Source of the DNA: Antribacter soli
Lineage (GTDB): Bacteria > Actinomycetota > Actinomycetes > Actinomycetales > Cellulomonadaceae
Assembly: GCF_021568775.1 (NCBI RefSeq)
Contig: NZ_JAKGSG010000035.1
Span: forward strand, 81,688-145,687
Reading direction: 5' to 3'
DNA: 64,000 nucleotides
The position numbers and the translations under genes are program-made. Position 1 is the first letter of the stretch. The number at the start of each line of letters is the position of its first letter. This document shows positions 1 through 8,747 of the stretch, in pieces. Below the pieces are notes generated by a model. That model saw nothing but the letters and a program-made list of their open reading frames with translations, was not told the DNA's origin and made no database searches.

Positions 1-204
1 GTGGGCCAGGTCCGGCACCTGCAGGGCGGACGGGTCGAGATCGACTGCTCGTGCGGCATGGTCCTGACGAACGGGCCGGACTGGTCGCTCGACGAGCACA
101 TCCGGCTGCACCGGGCGGAAGCGCGCTATCTCGCCTTGAGCAAGGTCGCGCCCGCGGGGATGCCGCGGCTCATCGCGGTCGACGCGCGCCGCGTGCCCCG
201 CTGA
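1..204 (+). CDS. Small hypothetical protein with CxC/HxxxH signature, possibly 5'-truncated
   Basis: This 67-residue reading frame opens with a GTG at the first base of the window, so the true start may lie upstream and the gene may be cut. I do not recognise the family. Visible features are a CxC pair (Cys16, Cys18) followed by HxxxH (His33, His37), an arrangement that could hold a zinc ion, and a basic C-terminus. It ends 25 bases before the stop of the opposite-strand gene, so the two are convergent. The zinc idea is inference from residue spacing only. Confidence 0.5.
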   Translation: MGQVRHLQGGRVEIDCSCGMVLTNGPDWSLDEHIRLHRAEARYLALSKVAPAGMPRLIAVDARRVPR

Positions 205-228
205 CGCGGCCCCCGAGGACCGCCGCTC

Positions 229-471
229 TCAGAGCTCCTCCGGGTCGTCCCAGGAGACCCCGCTCGAGGCGCCCTCGATGGGCTCGAGCTGACCCGCGGA
301 GAGCCGGCGCGGCGCCTTGGTGGCGTCTCCCCCGCCCAGGACGGCCCCACGAGGCGAGATGCCCCGCGCGTGACGCGGCGGGGCGAGGCGGGCGTAGGAG
401 GCGATGGACTCGTCGATCAGGTCGGACCGGTCGGCGGTACTCGCGGGGGGCTCCCCCTGCTCGGTGATCAT
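229..471 (-). CDS. Small hypothetical protein, 80 aa
   Basis: An 80-residue acidic-ended protein beginning MITEQGEPPAS and ending SWDDPEEL. The longer open frame around it runs on the opposite strand through glgX and is an artefact of high GC; the ATG at 471 is the first start outside glgX, and a GTG two codons upstream is an alternative. No membrane segment or known domain is visible, and no clear ribosome binding site precedes it. It is divergent from glgX with about 140 bases between them. The composition (Ala/Pro/Ser-rich, no Cys) suggests a partly disordered protein. Function unknown. Confidence 0.5.
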   Translation of the reverse strand: MITEQGEPPASTADRSDLIDESIASYARLAPPRHARGISPRGAVLGGGDATKAPRRLSAGQLEPIEGASSGVSWDDPEEL

Positions 472-609
472 GCACACAGATTCTTGCAGGTGAATCGATC
501 CGACGCCTGCGCTTGGCACACTATTCTGCGAGGGAGTCGGGTAGTGATCGCGTGAAGAATCCGGCCCGCCGCGCGGCCTTGCGGGCGCTGCCCAGCCGGG
601 AGTGTGATG

Positions 610-2802
610 ATGCTCGGCATGCAGACCTGGCCCGGGCGCGCTTACCCACTCGGAGCGGTGTTCGACGGCGCGGGAACGAACTTCGCCCTCTACTCGGCTG
701 TGGCCGAGCGGGTGGAGCTCTGCCTCGTCGCGGACGACGGCTCCGAGACGAGGATCGACGTCGGCGAGACCGATGCGGACGTCTGGCACGTCTACCTGCC
801 GGGCGTCGGGCCGGGGATGCGCTACGGCTACCGGGTCCACGGCCCGTACGACCCGTCCCGGGGCCACCGCTGCAACCCCGCGAAGCTCCTGCTCGACCCG
901 TACGCGAAGGCTGTCGACGGCGACATCGACTCCGACGAGTCCCTCTTCTCGTACCCGTTCACCGACCCGGGGGCAGCCACCCGCTCCCCGTCCCGGCCCG
1001 AGGGCCTGAACGTCAAGGACTCGGCCGGGCACACCATGACATCGGTCGTGGTGAACCCCTTCTTCGACTGGGGTCACGACCGCCCGCCGGCCACCGACTA
1101 CCACGACAGCGTGATCTACGAGGCCCACGTCAAGGGCATGACGATGCGCCACCCGGACGTCCCGGAGGAGCTGCGCGGCACCTATGCGGGGCTGGCGCAC
1201 CCGGCGATGCTCGACCACCTCACCGGCCTCGGGGTCACCGCGGTGGAGCTCATGCCGGTGCACCAGTTCGTCACCGACCCGAGCCTGCGCCCGCGCGGCC
1301 TGAGCAACTACTGGGGATACAACACGATCGGCTTCTTCGCGCCGCACAACGGCTACGCCGCGTACGGCACGCGAGGTCAGCAGGTCATGGAGTTCAAGGC
1401 CATGGTCAAGGCCATGCACGAGGCGGGGATCGAGGTGATCCTCGACGTGGTCTACAACCACACGGCCGAGGGCAACCACCTGGGGCCGACCCTGGGCTTC
1501 CGCGGAATCGACAACGCCGCCTACTACCGCCTGGTCGACGGCGACGAGGCGCACTACTTCGACACGACGGGCACGGGGAACTCGCTGCTCATGCGCTCCC
1601 CCGCGGTGCTCCAGCTCATCATGGACTCGCTGCGGTACTGGGTCGAGGAGATGCACGTCGACGGCTTCCGCTTCGACCTCGCCGCGACGCTGGCCCGCCA
1701 GTTCCACGAGGTGGACCGCCTGTCGGCGTTCTTCGACATCGTGCACCAGGACCCGGTGATCTCCCAGGTCAAGCTCATCGCGGAGCCGTGGGACCTGGGC
1801 GACGGCGGCTACCAGGTCGGCGGGTTCCCGTCGCTGTGGACGGAGTGGAACGGCCGCTACCGCGACACCGTCCGCGACTTCTGGCGCGGCGAGCCGGCGA
1901 CCCTGCCCGAGTTCGCATCACGCCTGACTGGCTCGAGCGACCTCTACGAGCACACGGGCCGCAAGCCGTTCGCATCGATCAACTTCGTCACCGCCCACGA
2001 CGGATTCACGCTCGCCGACCTCACGGCCTACGACCAGAAGCACAACGCCTCCAACGGCGAGAGCAACAAGGACGGCGAGAGCCACAACCGGTCGTGGAAC
2101 TGCGGCGCGGAGGGCCCCACCGACGACCCGGTCGTGAACCGGCTGCGCGCCCGGCAGCGCCGCAACCTCCTGGTCACGCTCCTGCTCTCGCAGGGCGTGC
2201 CCATGCTGTCGCACGGGGACGAGATCGGCCGCACGCAGCACGGCAACAACAACGCCTACTGTCAGGACAACTCGCTCACCTGGATGGACTGGGAGCTCGA
2301 CGCCGAGCGGCTGGACCTGCTCGACTTCGCCCGGCGGGCGGTCCGGCTGCGCCGCGACCACCCGATCCTGCACCGGCGCCGCTTCTTCGAGGGTCGTCTG
2401 CCGCAGCCCGACGCCGGATGGACCGCTGCGGGCGCTGGCCTGGCCGGGGGGCCGCTGCCCGACATCGACTGGCTCGACAACACGGGCGCCCGGATGGACG
2501 CCGCGGACTGGCTGCAGAGATACGCCCGCTCGGTCATGGTGTTCCTCAACGGCGACGCCATCCCGGAGAAGGATGGCCGCGGCGGCCCCGTCGTCGACGA
2601 CTCGTTCCTCCTGCTGCTCAACGCCCACTCCGAGCCCCTCGACTTCACGCTGCCGCCCGCCAGGTACGCGCCGCGCTGGACGGTGGTGCTCGACACGGAC
2701 GGCAGCGCGGAACCCGGCTCCTCGCTCGGTGCCGGCAAGGAGCTCACGGTGTGCGGCCGCAGCGTCGTCGTGCTGACTCGCCCCGCGGGCGTACCCGGCT
2801 AG
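610..2802 (+). CDS. glgX: Glycogen debranching enzyme GlgX
   Basis: Cytoplasmic GH13 isoamylase-type enzyme that hydrolyses alpha-1,6 branches of phosphorylase-trimmed glycogen. The N-terminal CBM48-like part (about residues 8-120) precedes a GH13 barrel with all family motifs: DVVYNH near 279, the nucleophile Asp in GFRFD near 356, the acid/base Glu in AEPWD near 392 and the transition-state Asp in AHDGF near 464. About 730 residues is normal for GlgX. I chose the ATG at 610 because GGGAG at 598-602 is 7 bases upstream; in-frame starts at 604 (GTG) and 607 (ATG) are possible. It is followed after 10 bases by the TreZ-like gene, forming a glycogen/maltodextrin pair. Only the exact start is in doubt. 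Confidence 0.95.
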   Translation: MLGMQTWPGRAYPLGAVFDGAGTNFALYSAVAERVELCLVADDGSETRIDVGETDADVWHVYLPGVGPGMRYGYRVHGPYDPSRGHRCNPAKLLLDPYAKAVDGDIDSDESLFSYPFTDPGAATRSPSRPEGLNVKDSAGHTMTSVVVNPFFDWGHDRPPATDYHDSVIYEAHVKGMTMRHPDVPEELRGTYAGLAHPAMLDHLTGLGVTAVELMPVHQFVTDPSLRPRGLSNYWGYNTIGFFAPHNGYAAYGTRGQQVMEFKAMVKAMHEAGIEVILDVVYNHTAEGNHLGPTLGFRGIDNAAYYRLVDGDEAHYFDTTGTGNSLLMRSPAVLQLIMDSLRYWVEEMHVDGFRFDLAATLARQFHEVDRLSAFFDIVHQDPVISQVKLIAEPWDLGDGGYQVGGFPSLWTEWNGRYRDTVRDFWRGEPATLPEFASRLTGSSDLYEHTGRKPFASINFVTAHDGFTLADLTAYDQKHNASNGESNKDGESHNRSWNCGAEGPTDDPVVNRLRARQRRNLLVTLLLSQGVPMLSHGDEIGRTQHGNNNAYCQDNSLTWMDWELDAERLDLLDFARRAVRLRRDHPILHRRRFFEGRLPQPDAGWTAAGAGLAGGPLPDIDWLDNTGARMDAADWLQRYARSVMVFLNGDAIPEKDGRGGPVVDDSFLLLLNAHSEPLDFTLPPARYAPRWTVVLDTDGSAEPGSSLGAGKELTVCGRSVVVLTRPAGVPG

Positions 2803-2805
2803 GCT
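2800..2805 (+). promoter_or_regulatory. -10 element for a leaderless start of the TreZ-like gene
   Basis: TAGGCT ends 7 bases before the GTG at 2813 and overlaps the glgX stop codon. This spacing would place transcription initiation on the start codon itself, so the next gene can be read without a leader as well as by read-through from glgX. Confidence 0.5.
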
Positions 2806-2812
2806 GTCCGCC

Positions 2813-4669
2813 GTGACCGGACCGAGGAACGGCACCGGAGGACTCCCGAGCCGGACGAGCACCAACCGCGCCCGACCCTCAGGATCCACGCCGCCGCCCG
2901 CACCGGGACCCGAGATCCCCGTGCCGGGGCCACGGCCTGTGGTGTGGGCGCCGCACGCCCGCATCATCGAGGTGGTGCTCCCGCAGGACGACGGCGGCGA
3001 GGAGCGTCTCCCGCTGCGGCTCATGGGCTCCACGCTGCCCGGGTACTGGGCCGCCGACGGCGAGCTGCCGGCCGGGACGGACTACGGTTACTCGATCGAC
3101 GGGGGCGAGCTGCTGCCGGACCCGCGCGGCGTGTGGCTGCCCGCCGGCGTCCACGGCCCGACCCGCGTCTTCGATCCCGGGTTCGACTGGTCCGACGGCG
3201 CGTGGACCCCGCCGGACCTCGGCTCCGGCGTGCTGCTGCACGTCGACGTCGCGACGTTCACCCCGGAGGGCACGCTCGACGCCGCCGCCGGGCTGCTGCC
3301 CTCCGTCGCCGACCTGGGCATCCAGGGAGTCGAGCTCGCGCCGGTCGCGTCGTTCGACCCCGACCAGGGCCCCGCGAACGGCGTGCGCCTCTACTCGGTG
3401 CACGAGCCCTACGGCGGCCCCCGCGCCCTGCAGCGGTTCGTCGACGCCGCCCACGGTGCCGGCCTCGCCGTCGTCCTGGACGTGCCGTACCGCTGGGCGG
3501 TGACCCGTGACCTGGGCCTGCACCAGTTCGGCCCCTACGCCGTCGGCTCGCCGTCCCAGGTGCGGGACCGCCGCAGCCCGCTGGCCGTCCGGTCGGACAG
3601 CGTCGCGGCGATGCGGCCGCGCACCGGGCAGGTGCCGCTCGTGCGGCCCCGGACGGGCCAGCTCCCCGTGGTCCGGGGCCGCACGCCCTCCGTGCCGTCC
3701 GCGCCGACGGTGCGCACGGACGCGTCGACGCCGCGGATCAATCTGGACGGCAGCGGCAGCCGCGGCCCGCGCGAGTTCCTCGTGGACGACGCGAAGCACT
3801 GGTTCACCGAGTACCACCTGGACGGCGTGGTGCTCGACGTCGACGCGCTGACCGACCGCTCCCAGGTGCCGTTCCTCGGCGATCTCGCCGACTCCGTCGT
3901 GATGGTCGGCGAGAGCACGCGCCGTCGCCTGTCCCTGCTCATCGACGGGCCGGGCCGCAGCGACCGCCTGACGTCCCTCGTGCACCGCCTGCTGACCACG
4001 CCGGGCAACCCGCGCGACGTGGACGACCTGCGCGTGCTCGCCGAGATCATGCAGCCGGCGGTGCGGCGCAACGTCCGCCAGACGCCCGCGGGGCGGCGGG
4101 CGCAGCACGTGGGCCGGCGCGGCGGCCCGCGGCCCGGTGCCGCGGTCGTGGAGAACATCACCCGCCTGCCGGCTGCGACCCTCGCCATCCCGTGGCCCGC
4201 CGACGACAGCCCCGCGCGTGGACTTCTCGAGATGGACGACCTCGACGCCAAGGCGAGCCTCCTCGCGTGCGCCGTGCTCGCGGGCACGCCGCTCGTCCTC
4301 GACACGCTGCACGTGCCCGTGGTGTGCCGCACCGAGCGGGACCGGCGGCTGGCGTCGTGGGCGCGCGACCTGATCAAGCTCCGGCACGACATGTCCGACG
4401 AGCTCGACCTGCCGCTCGAGATCCGCGCCACCCCTGACAGCACGGTCCTGATCATCCGGCGCGGCAACGGCGCCCTCGTGCTGAACGCCGGCACCGGGCT
4501 CGCCGCGCTGCGCCTGGGGAACGTGCTGCGACCCGCCGAGAGCGACCTCCAGGCACCCCCGCCCGCCGCGTTCCGGCTGGTAGCGGCCTGGGAGCCGGGG
4601 GCCACGCGGCTCGTCGGCGACACCCTCACGGTCCCCGGCCGGATGGTCGCCGTCCTCCGCGCGGACTGA
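2813..4669 (+). CDS. TreZ-like (maltooligosyltrehalose trehalohydrolase) homologue with lost catalytic motifs
   Basis: The order of motifs matches GH13 TreZ: an N-terminal beta-sandwich (about 40-125), VATFTPEG near 146, HEPYGGP near 197, FGPYA near 239, NLDG near 310, YHLDG near 335 and VGES near 365. Key catalytic features are altered. Region I, normally DVVYNH, reads DVPYRW (223-228). The Arg two residues before the nucleophile Asp342 is Val340. No HDQ region IV is recognisable. Asp342 and Glu367 survive. An insertion at about 245-305 carries imperfect repeats of RPRTGQ. TreZ normally releases trehalose from maltooligosyltrehalose; this copy is probably a non-catalytic or altered-specificity relative. 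No treY or treS is in the window. The gene abuts glgX, suggesting a role in glycogen handling (inference). Confidence 0.8.
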   Translation: MTGPRNGTGGLPSRTSTNRARPSGSTPPPAPGPEIPVPGPRPVVWAPHARIIEVVLPQDDGGEERLPLRLMGSTLPGYWAADGELPAGTDYGYSIDGGELLPDPRGVWLPAGVHGPTRVFDPGFDWSDGAWTPPDLGSGVLLHVDVATFTPEGTLDAAAGLLPSVADLGIQGVELAPVASFDPDQGPANGVRLYSVHEPYGGPRALQRFVDAAHGAGLAVVLDVPYRWAVTRDLGLHQFGPYAVGSPSQVRDRRSPLAVRSDSVAAMRPRTGQVPLVRPRTGQLPVVRGRTPSVPSAPTVRTDASTPRINLDGSGSRGPREFLVDDAKHWFTEYHLDGVVLDVDALTDRSQVPFLGDLADSVVMVGESTRRRLSLLIDGPGRSDRLTSLVHRLLTTPGNPRDVDDLRVLAEIMQPAVRRNVRQTPAGRRAQHVGRRGGPRPGAAVVENITRLPAATLAIPWPADDSPARGLLEMDDLDAKASLLACAVLAGTPLVLDTLHVPVVCRTERDRRLASWARDLIKLRHDMSDELDLPLEIRATPDSTVLIIRRGNGALVLNAGTGLAALRLGNVLRPAESDLQAPPPAAFRLVAAWEPGATRLVGDTLTVPGRMVAVLRAD

Positions 4670-4681
4670 ATCCCCCGCCGC

Positions 4682-4687
4682 TAGGCT
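4682..4687 (+). promoter_or_regulatory. -10 element for PPK2 (leaderless)
   Basis: TAGGCT lies 8 bases before the ATG at 4696, and no Shine-Dalgarno sequence is present between them. This matches the leaderless arrangement seen for other genes in this window. Confidence 0.5.
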
Positions 4688-4695
4688 CGCCCCTC

Positions 4696-5556
4696 ATGAC
4701 GACCACGCTCGAACGGCTCTGGGACGAGCCTCCGGCAAGGGCGCTGCGGTGGGTCCCCGGGACAGACCTCGCGGCGCTCGACTGCGCGGGCACGCCCGGC
4801 TGGGCCGGCACCAAGCCCGAGGGCGAGCAGCTCGTCGCGAGCCGGGCCGGCGAGCTCGCCGACCTGCAGGAGCGCCTCTTCGCCGACGGCCGCTCCGGCG
4901 GCAACCGGTCCGTCCTGCTCGTGCTGCAGGGCCTCGACACGGCCGGCAAGGGCGGGATCGTGCGGCACGTCGTGGGGCTCGTCGACCCGCAGGGCGTCAT
5001 GCACCGAAGCTTCGCTGCGCCGACGGCCGAGGAGGCTGCGCACGGGTACCTCTGGCGCGTCCGCGAGGCGCTCCCCCGGCCCGGCTACCTGGGCGTCTTC
5101 GACCGGTCGCACTACGAGCAGGTGCTCGTCGTGCGCGTCGAGGGCCTTGAGCCCGAGGCGCTGTGGCGGGCGCACTACGACGAGATCCTCGCGTTCGAGC
5201 AGGAGGTCCGCGGCGTGGGCACCACGATCGTCAAGGTCGCGCTCATGGTGTCCCCCGAGGAGCAGAAGGCACGCCTCGCGGAGCGGCTCGAGCGGCGGGA
5301 CAAGTACTGGAAGTACAGCCCTGGCGACATCGACACGGTGCGCCGGTACCCGCAGTACGTCGGGGCCTACCAGGAGATGCTGGACCGCACGTCCACCGAG
5401 CAGTCGCCGTGGCACCTGGTGCCCGCCGACCGAAAGTGGTTCGCGCGGCTCGCCGTCACGGAGCTGCTGCTCGGCGCGCTCCGGTCGCTCGGCCTGGGCT
5501 GGCCGCCGGCGACCTTCGACGTCGAGGCGGAGAAGGCGCGCCTCGCGGCGAGCTGA
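4696..5556 (+). CDS. ppk2: Polyphosphate kinase 2 family protein
   Basis: PPK2 enzymes move phosphate between polyphosphate and nucleotides. The 286-residue length fits a one-domain PPK2. A Walker A motif GLDTAGKGG (79-87) and a Walker B-like VFDRSHYE (134-141) are clear, followed by the Arg/Lys-rich lid around RLERRDKYWKYSPGD near 200 and the conserved aromatic C-terminal half. The protein has no signal or membrane segment, so it acts in the cytoplasm. Whether it prefers AMP, ADP or GDP cannot be read from the sequence. It begins 26 bases after the TreZ-like gene and appears to have its own leaderless promoter. It converges with zapE. Confidence 0.92.
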   Translation: MTTTLERLWDEPPARALRWVPGTDLAALDCAGTPGWAGTKPEGEQLVASRAGELADLQERLFADGRSGGNRSVLLVLQGLDTAGKGGIVRHVVGLVDPQGVMHRSFAAPTAEEAAHGYLWRVREALPRPGYLGVFDRSHYEQVLVVRVEGLEPEALWRAHYDEILAFEQEVRGVGTTIVKVALMVSPEEQKARLAERLERRDKYWKYSPGDIDTVRRYPQYVGAYQEMLDRTSTEQSPWHLVPADRKWFARLAVTELLLGALRSLGLGWPPATFDVEAEKARLAAS

Positions 5557-5567
5557 CGCGGTCGCGC

Positions 5568-6638
5568 TCAGCGCTGGGCCAGGCCGCGGCCGTCCTCCGC
5601 GAGCGCGCCGAGACGCGACAGCGCACGGTAGTACTTCTTGCGGTAGCCGCCGCGGAGCATCTCGTCCGTGAAGATCCCGGTCGAGCCCTCGCCCCCGAGC
5701 AGCACCGGCACGTCGCGGTCGTAGAGCCGGTCGACCAGCACGACGAGGCGCAGCGCGACGTCCTGACGGGCCACGGCGTGCACACCGGTGAGGGCGACCA
5801 GCTCCACGCCGTCGAGCAGCGCGCCGTAGCGGCTGGGGTGCACGGTGGCGAGGTGCGCGAGCAGGTCGTCGAACCGGTCGAGGGTGGCGCCCGGGCGGGC
5901 GGCCGCTGTCGCGGTCACGGCCGCCTCGTCGAGCGGGGCCGCGTCCGTGACGACCGCGCGGTGCCGGTAGTCCTCGCCGTCCACCCGCATGACCTCGAAG
6001 CGCGCCGCGAGGGCCTGGATCTCCCGGAGGAAGTCCTCGGCGGCGAAGCGGCCCTCGCCCAGCGCCTCGGGCAGCGTGTTGGAGGTGGCCGCGAGCGCCA
6101 CGCCGCGGTCGGCGAGCTCGCGCAGGAGGCGGGACATGAGGACGGTGTCGCCCGGGTCGTCGAGCTCGAACTCGTCGATGCAGACGAGCTTCTTTGCCGC
6201 GAGCGCCTCGACCGTGGGCAGGAAGCCCAGGGCGCCGACGAGGTTCGTGTACTCCACGAACGTGCCGTACGCGGCGGCGTCGGTGCCGAGCCGCTCGCCG
6301 ACCGTGTGCGCGAGCGACGTGAGCAGGTGCGTCTTGCCGACGCCGAAGCCGCCGTCGAGGTAGACCGCGGGGGCAGCCTTGCGGCGGCCGAACAGGCTGC
6401 GCCGGGAGGTCGAGACCTCGGCGGCGACCTCCTCGAGCCGCGCGACGGTGCGTGCCTGGCTCGGATAGGCGGGGTTGGCGCGGTAGGTCGAGAACCGGGC
6501 CCGCGCGAAGTGGCGCGGGGGCACGAGGTCGGTGACGAGCCGGTCCGCCGGGACGCTGGGTCGTACGGCGGCGAGAGCGCGCACGGCGGCTGCGGCAGGC
6601 ATCCGGGGCGTCGTCACGTCGTTCTCGGCAATCGTCAT
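5568..6638 (-). CDS. zapE: Cell division protein ZapE (AFG1-like ATPase)
   Basis: An AFG1/ZapE family P-loop ATPase of 356 residues. The Walker A motif GGFGVGKT is at 96-103, Walker B appears as CIDEFELDD, and the sensor TSNTLPE follows. In proteobacteria ZapE associates with FtsZ; in actinobacteria its role is less defined. The family C-terminal block with YDRDVPVLL is present. The ATG at 6638 has a TAACCT hexamer 8 bases upstream and is likely leaderless. The gene converges on ppk2 with an 11-base gap and is transcribed away from the SDR operon end at 6722. Confidence 0.9.
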   Translation of the reverse strand: MTIAENDVTTPRMPAAAAVRALAAVRPSVPADRLVTDLVPPRHFARARFSTYRANPAYPSQARTVARLEEVAAEVSTSRRSLFGRRKAAPAVYLDGGFGVGKTHLLTSLAHTVGERLGTDAAAYGTFVEYTNLVGALGFLPTVEALAAKKLVCIDEFELDDPGDTVLMSRLLRELADRGVALAATSNTLPEALGEGRFAAEDFLREIQALAARFEVMRVDGEDYRHRAVVTDAAPLDEAAVTATAAARPGATLDRFDDLLAHLATVHPSRYGALLDGVELVALTGVHAVARQDVALRLVVLVDRLYDRDVPVLLGGEGSTGIFTDEMLRGGYRKKYYRALSRLGALAEDGRGLAQR

Positions 6639-6646
6639 GAGGATCT

Positions 6647-6652
6647 AGGTTA
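6647..6652 (-). promoter_or_regulatory. -10 element for zapE (leaderless)
   Basis: On the minus strand TAACCT lies 8 bases before the zapE ATG. No purine-rich Shine-Dalgarno sequence is seen in the gap. Confidence 0.4.
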
Positions 6653-6721
6653 CCGGCGGCCGGACGCTGCCTCGCGTGTCACGTGCGTCACACGCCTCGG
6701 CTCCTCGTGGCCCGGACCGGC

Positions 6722-7441
6722 TCAGGCGGGCGGCTCGCCCGCAAGGTGCACGACGGCGTCCGCGTCGCTCCGGTCCAGCATCTCACCGAGGGCGGCGACC
6801 ACGCGGGCGGGGTCGACCGTGCGGGCTGGGGTCTCGTTGCGGTCGTCGGCGGCGACGGCGTCGTCGATGACGAGCTCGTGGAACCGGACGGGGGTGCCGC
6901 GCTCGGCCGCCTCGGTGCGCAGCACCCGCACGAGCATGGACAGGCCTGCTCCGGTCACGCTGATCGCTCCGGAACCGGACATCGCCTCGTGGGAGGCGGC
7001 GCCGTTCAGCACGATGTACGGCCGTGGGCCGCCGGTGGCCGCCCTCGCCTGGGCCTGGGCCCGGGCCTGGGCAAGGAGCGGTACGAGGGCGCGCGCGGCG
7101 AGCAGGTGCGCGGTCAGGTGGCTCTCGAGCGTCTCGCGCCACACGACGGGGTCGAGCTCGAGCAGGCCCGGCCCCTTGTGCCAGCCCCCGACGGACGCGA
7201 CGACGCCGCCCGGCAGGGCCAGCCCCGCGGCCGTGCAGGTCTCCTGCACGGCCGCGGGCAGGGATGCGAGGTCCGTGTACCGGCAGTGGTGCACCCCAGG
7301 CGACCGTCCGGCGTCGGGCAGCGGGCCGCGCGAGGCGGCCAGGACGGGCCGGCCGCCCGCAGCCAGGCCGCGCGCGACCCGGCTGCCGACGAACCCGCCC
7401 GCACCGACGACGAGGACCGGAGTTCCCAGGGGCTCGCCCAT
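6722..7441 (-). CDS. SDR-fold protein lacking the YxxxK catalytic pair
   Basis: A 239-residue Rossmann protein with an N-terminal dinucleotide motif (VLVVGAGGFVGS near residue 9) and the general SDR layout. At the position of the catalytic YxxxK the sequence reads ISVTG (in GAISVTGAGL), so both the Tyr and the Lys appear to be absent. This suggests a binding or regulatory protein rather than a normal dehydrogenase, though my hand alignment could be off. The ATG at 7441 follows the ATP-grasp stop after a single base, so translation is coupled. It is the last gene of the gnd-ligase-SDR operon. A short QARAQAQARA stretch lies mid-protein. Confidence 0.72.
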   Translation of the reverse strand: MGEPLGTPVLVVGAGGFVGSRVARGLAAGGRPVLAASRGPLPDAGRSPGVHHCRYTDLASLPAAVQETCTAAGLALPGGVVASVGGWHKGPGLLELDPVVWRETLESHLTAHLLAARALVPLLAQARAQAQARAATGGPRPYIVLNGAASHEAMSGSGAISVTGAGLSMLVRVLRTEAAERGTPVRFHELVIDDAVAADDRNETPARTVDPARVVAALGEMLDRSDADAVVHLAGEPPA

Positions 7442-7442
7442 G

Positions 7443-8747
7443 TCACGTCCCCGTGGAGGTGGGCTCCGGGTAGTACTGGGCGTACTTGCGCCGGTAGTTC
7501 TGCGTGACGCCCTCGACGATGAGGCGGCGCTTGAGGCCGCTGTCGCCGTCGTACTTGAGGGGGTTGACCACGCGGCCGGACGCCTTGAGGCCCTTGAGCC
7601 GGTCCCGCAGGGCCGGGTCGAGCACGTACTTGAGCAGCAGCCCGAACGGCACCACGGTGTACAGGATCTCCTGCACCGCGCGCACGGGCAGGATGGGGCG
7701 GCCCAGCACCTGGTCCTCGATGAGGACGCGCGCCACGTTGGCGCCGCCCGCCGTGACGTAGTAGTTGTTCCGGCCGATGCGGGGGTTCACCTCGAAGTAC
7801 ACGTGACGGCCCGTACGGGGGTCGAGCTTGTAGTCGAAGTTCGCGAAGCCCACGTAGCCGGTCGCGTCGAGGAAGCGGGTGGCAGCCTCCATGGCGTCGT
7901 CGTACGGCTCGACGAGGATCGCCGCCGGGATGCCGAGCGTGCCGGGCGTGTGCTCCTCGAGCAGGACCCGGCCCGTCGCGAGCAGCGTGACGGTGCCCGT
8001 GGTGTCGCGGTACGCCGTCAGGGAGCGCATCTGGGTCTCGTCACCCGGGATGAACTCCTGGACGAGGAGGGCGCTCGGGTAGCCGGCGTCGACCAGGTGG
8101 CCGATGAGCTCGTCGAGCTCGGCGCGGGTCTCCACGTGGTGGATCTTCGCCTTGCCCGGGAAGCTCACGTGATGCCAGTCGGCCGAGCTGGACGGCTTGG
8201 CCACGACCGGGAAGTCCAGGTCGAACTGCATGGCCGGCACGGACGCCCGGCCACCGGTCGACACGACCATCGGCACGTTCACCACGACGGTGCGCGGCGT
8301 GGGGATGCCGAGCTGGTCGCAGACGTTCGCGAAGCCCTCCTTGGTGCTGACCTGCTCCAGCACCTCGAGCGACGGGTACGGCGTGACGTAGCCCGCCGCC
8401 TCCAGCCGGTCGCGGTTCTGGATGACCGTCCGCACGAACCAGTCGGCGTTGGTGAGGAGCACCTTGTGCTTGCCGGGGTTCTCGACCGCCACCTTCTCCA
8501 GGGAGGTCAGGAACGTCTCGGTGTCGTCCATGTCGGGCACGACGAGGTTCGTGACGATCGCCGAGTCCTGCATCGGGCGCGTGGCGACCGTGGAGATGAC
8601 CACCGCCGTCGCGCCGTACTGCTCGTGGAAGGCGCGGCACAGGGCGTACATCCCGATGTCGCCACCGATGCCCACCACCATGAGATTGTCGCCGTCCAGC
8701 ACGGACGGGCTGCCGCCGGGGGTCATGTCGCGGGGGAAGCCCCTCAC
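7443..8747 (-). CDS. ATP-grasp carboxylate-amine ligase, resembling D-aspartate ligases of peptidoglycan cross-bridges
   Basis: A 434-residue ATP-grasp ligase. From memory of the family, the order of conserved stretches parallels the enterococcal D-aspartate ligase Aslfm: GGDIGMYALCRAFHEQYG near the start, STKEGFANVCDQLGIPTPRT, FDLDFPVVAKPSSS, LLVQEFIPGDETQMR, GYVGFANFDYKLD and FEVNPRIGRNN. Such enzymes activate D-Asp and attach it to the stem peptide Lys/Orn, consistent with the A4-type cell walls of this actinobacterial group. I chose the GTG at 8747, which overlaps the gnd stop (GTGA) and has GGAGG 7 bases upstream; an ATG at 8726 is the alternative. The operon partners are gnd and an SDR-like protein. 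The substrate is inferred, not shown. Confidence 0.85.
   Translation of the reverse strand: MRGFPRDMTPGGSPSVLDGDNLMVVGIGGDIGMYALCRAFHEQYGATAVVISTVATRPMQDSAIVTNLVVPDMDDTETFLTSLEKVAVENPGKHKVLLTNADWFVRTVIQNRDRLEAAGYVTPYPSLEVLEQVSTKEGFANVCDQLGIPTPRTVVVNVPMVVSTGGRASVPAMQFDLDFPVVAKPSSSADWHHVSFPGKAKIHHVETRAELDELIGHLVDAGYPSALLVQEFIPGDETQMRSLTAYRDTTGTVTLLATGRVLLEEHTPGTLGIPAAILVEPYDDAMEAATRFLDATGYVGFANFDYKLDPRTGRHVYFEVNPRIGRNNYYVTAGGANVARVLIEDQVLGRPILPVRAVQEILYTVVPFGLLLKYVLDPALRDRLKGLKASGRVVNPLKYDGDSGLKRRLIVEGVTQNYRRKYAQYYPEPTSTGT

Noticed and set aside
229..1746. 505-residue minus-strand open frame across the small gene and glgX
   Set aside because: Only its last 80 codons lie outside glgX; the rest is antisense to conserved GH13 motifs and has a composition typical of high-GC shadow frames.
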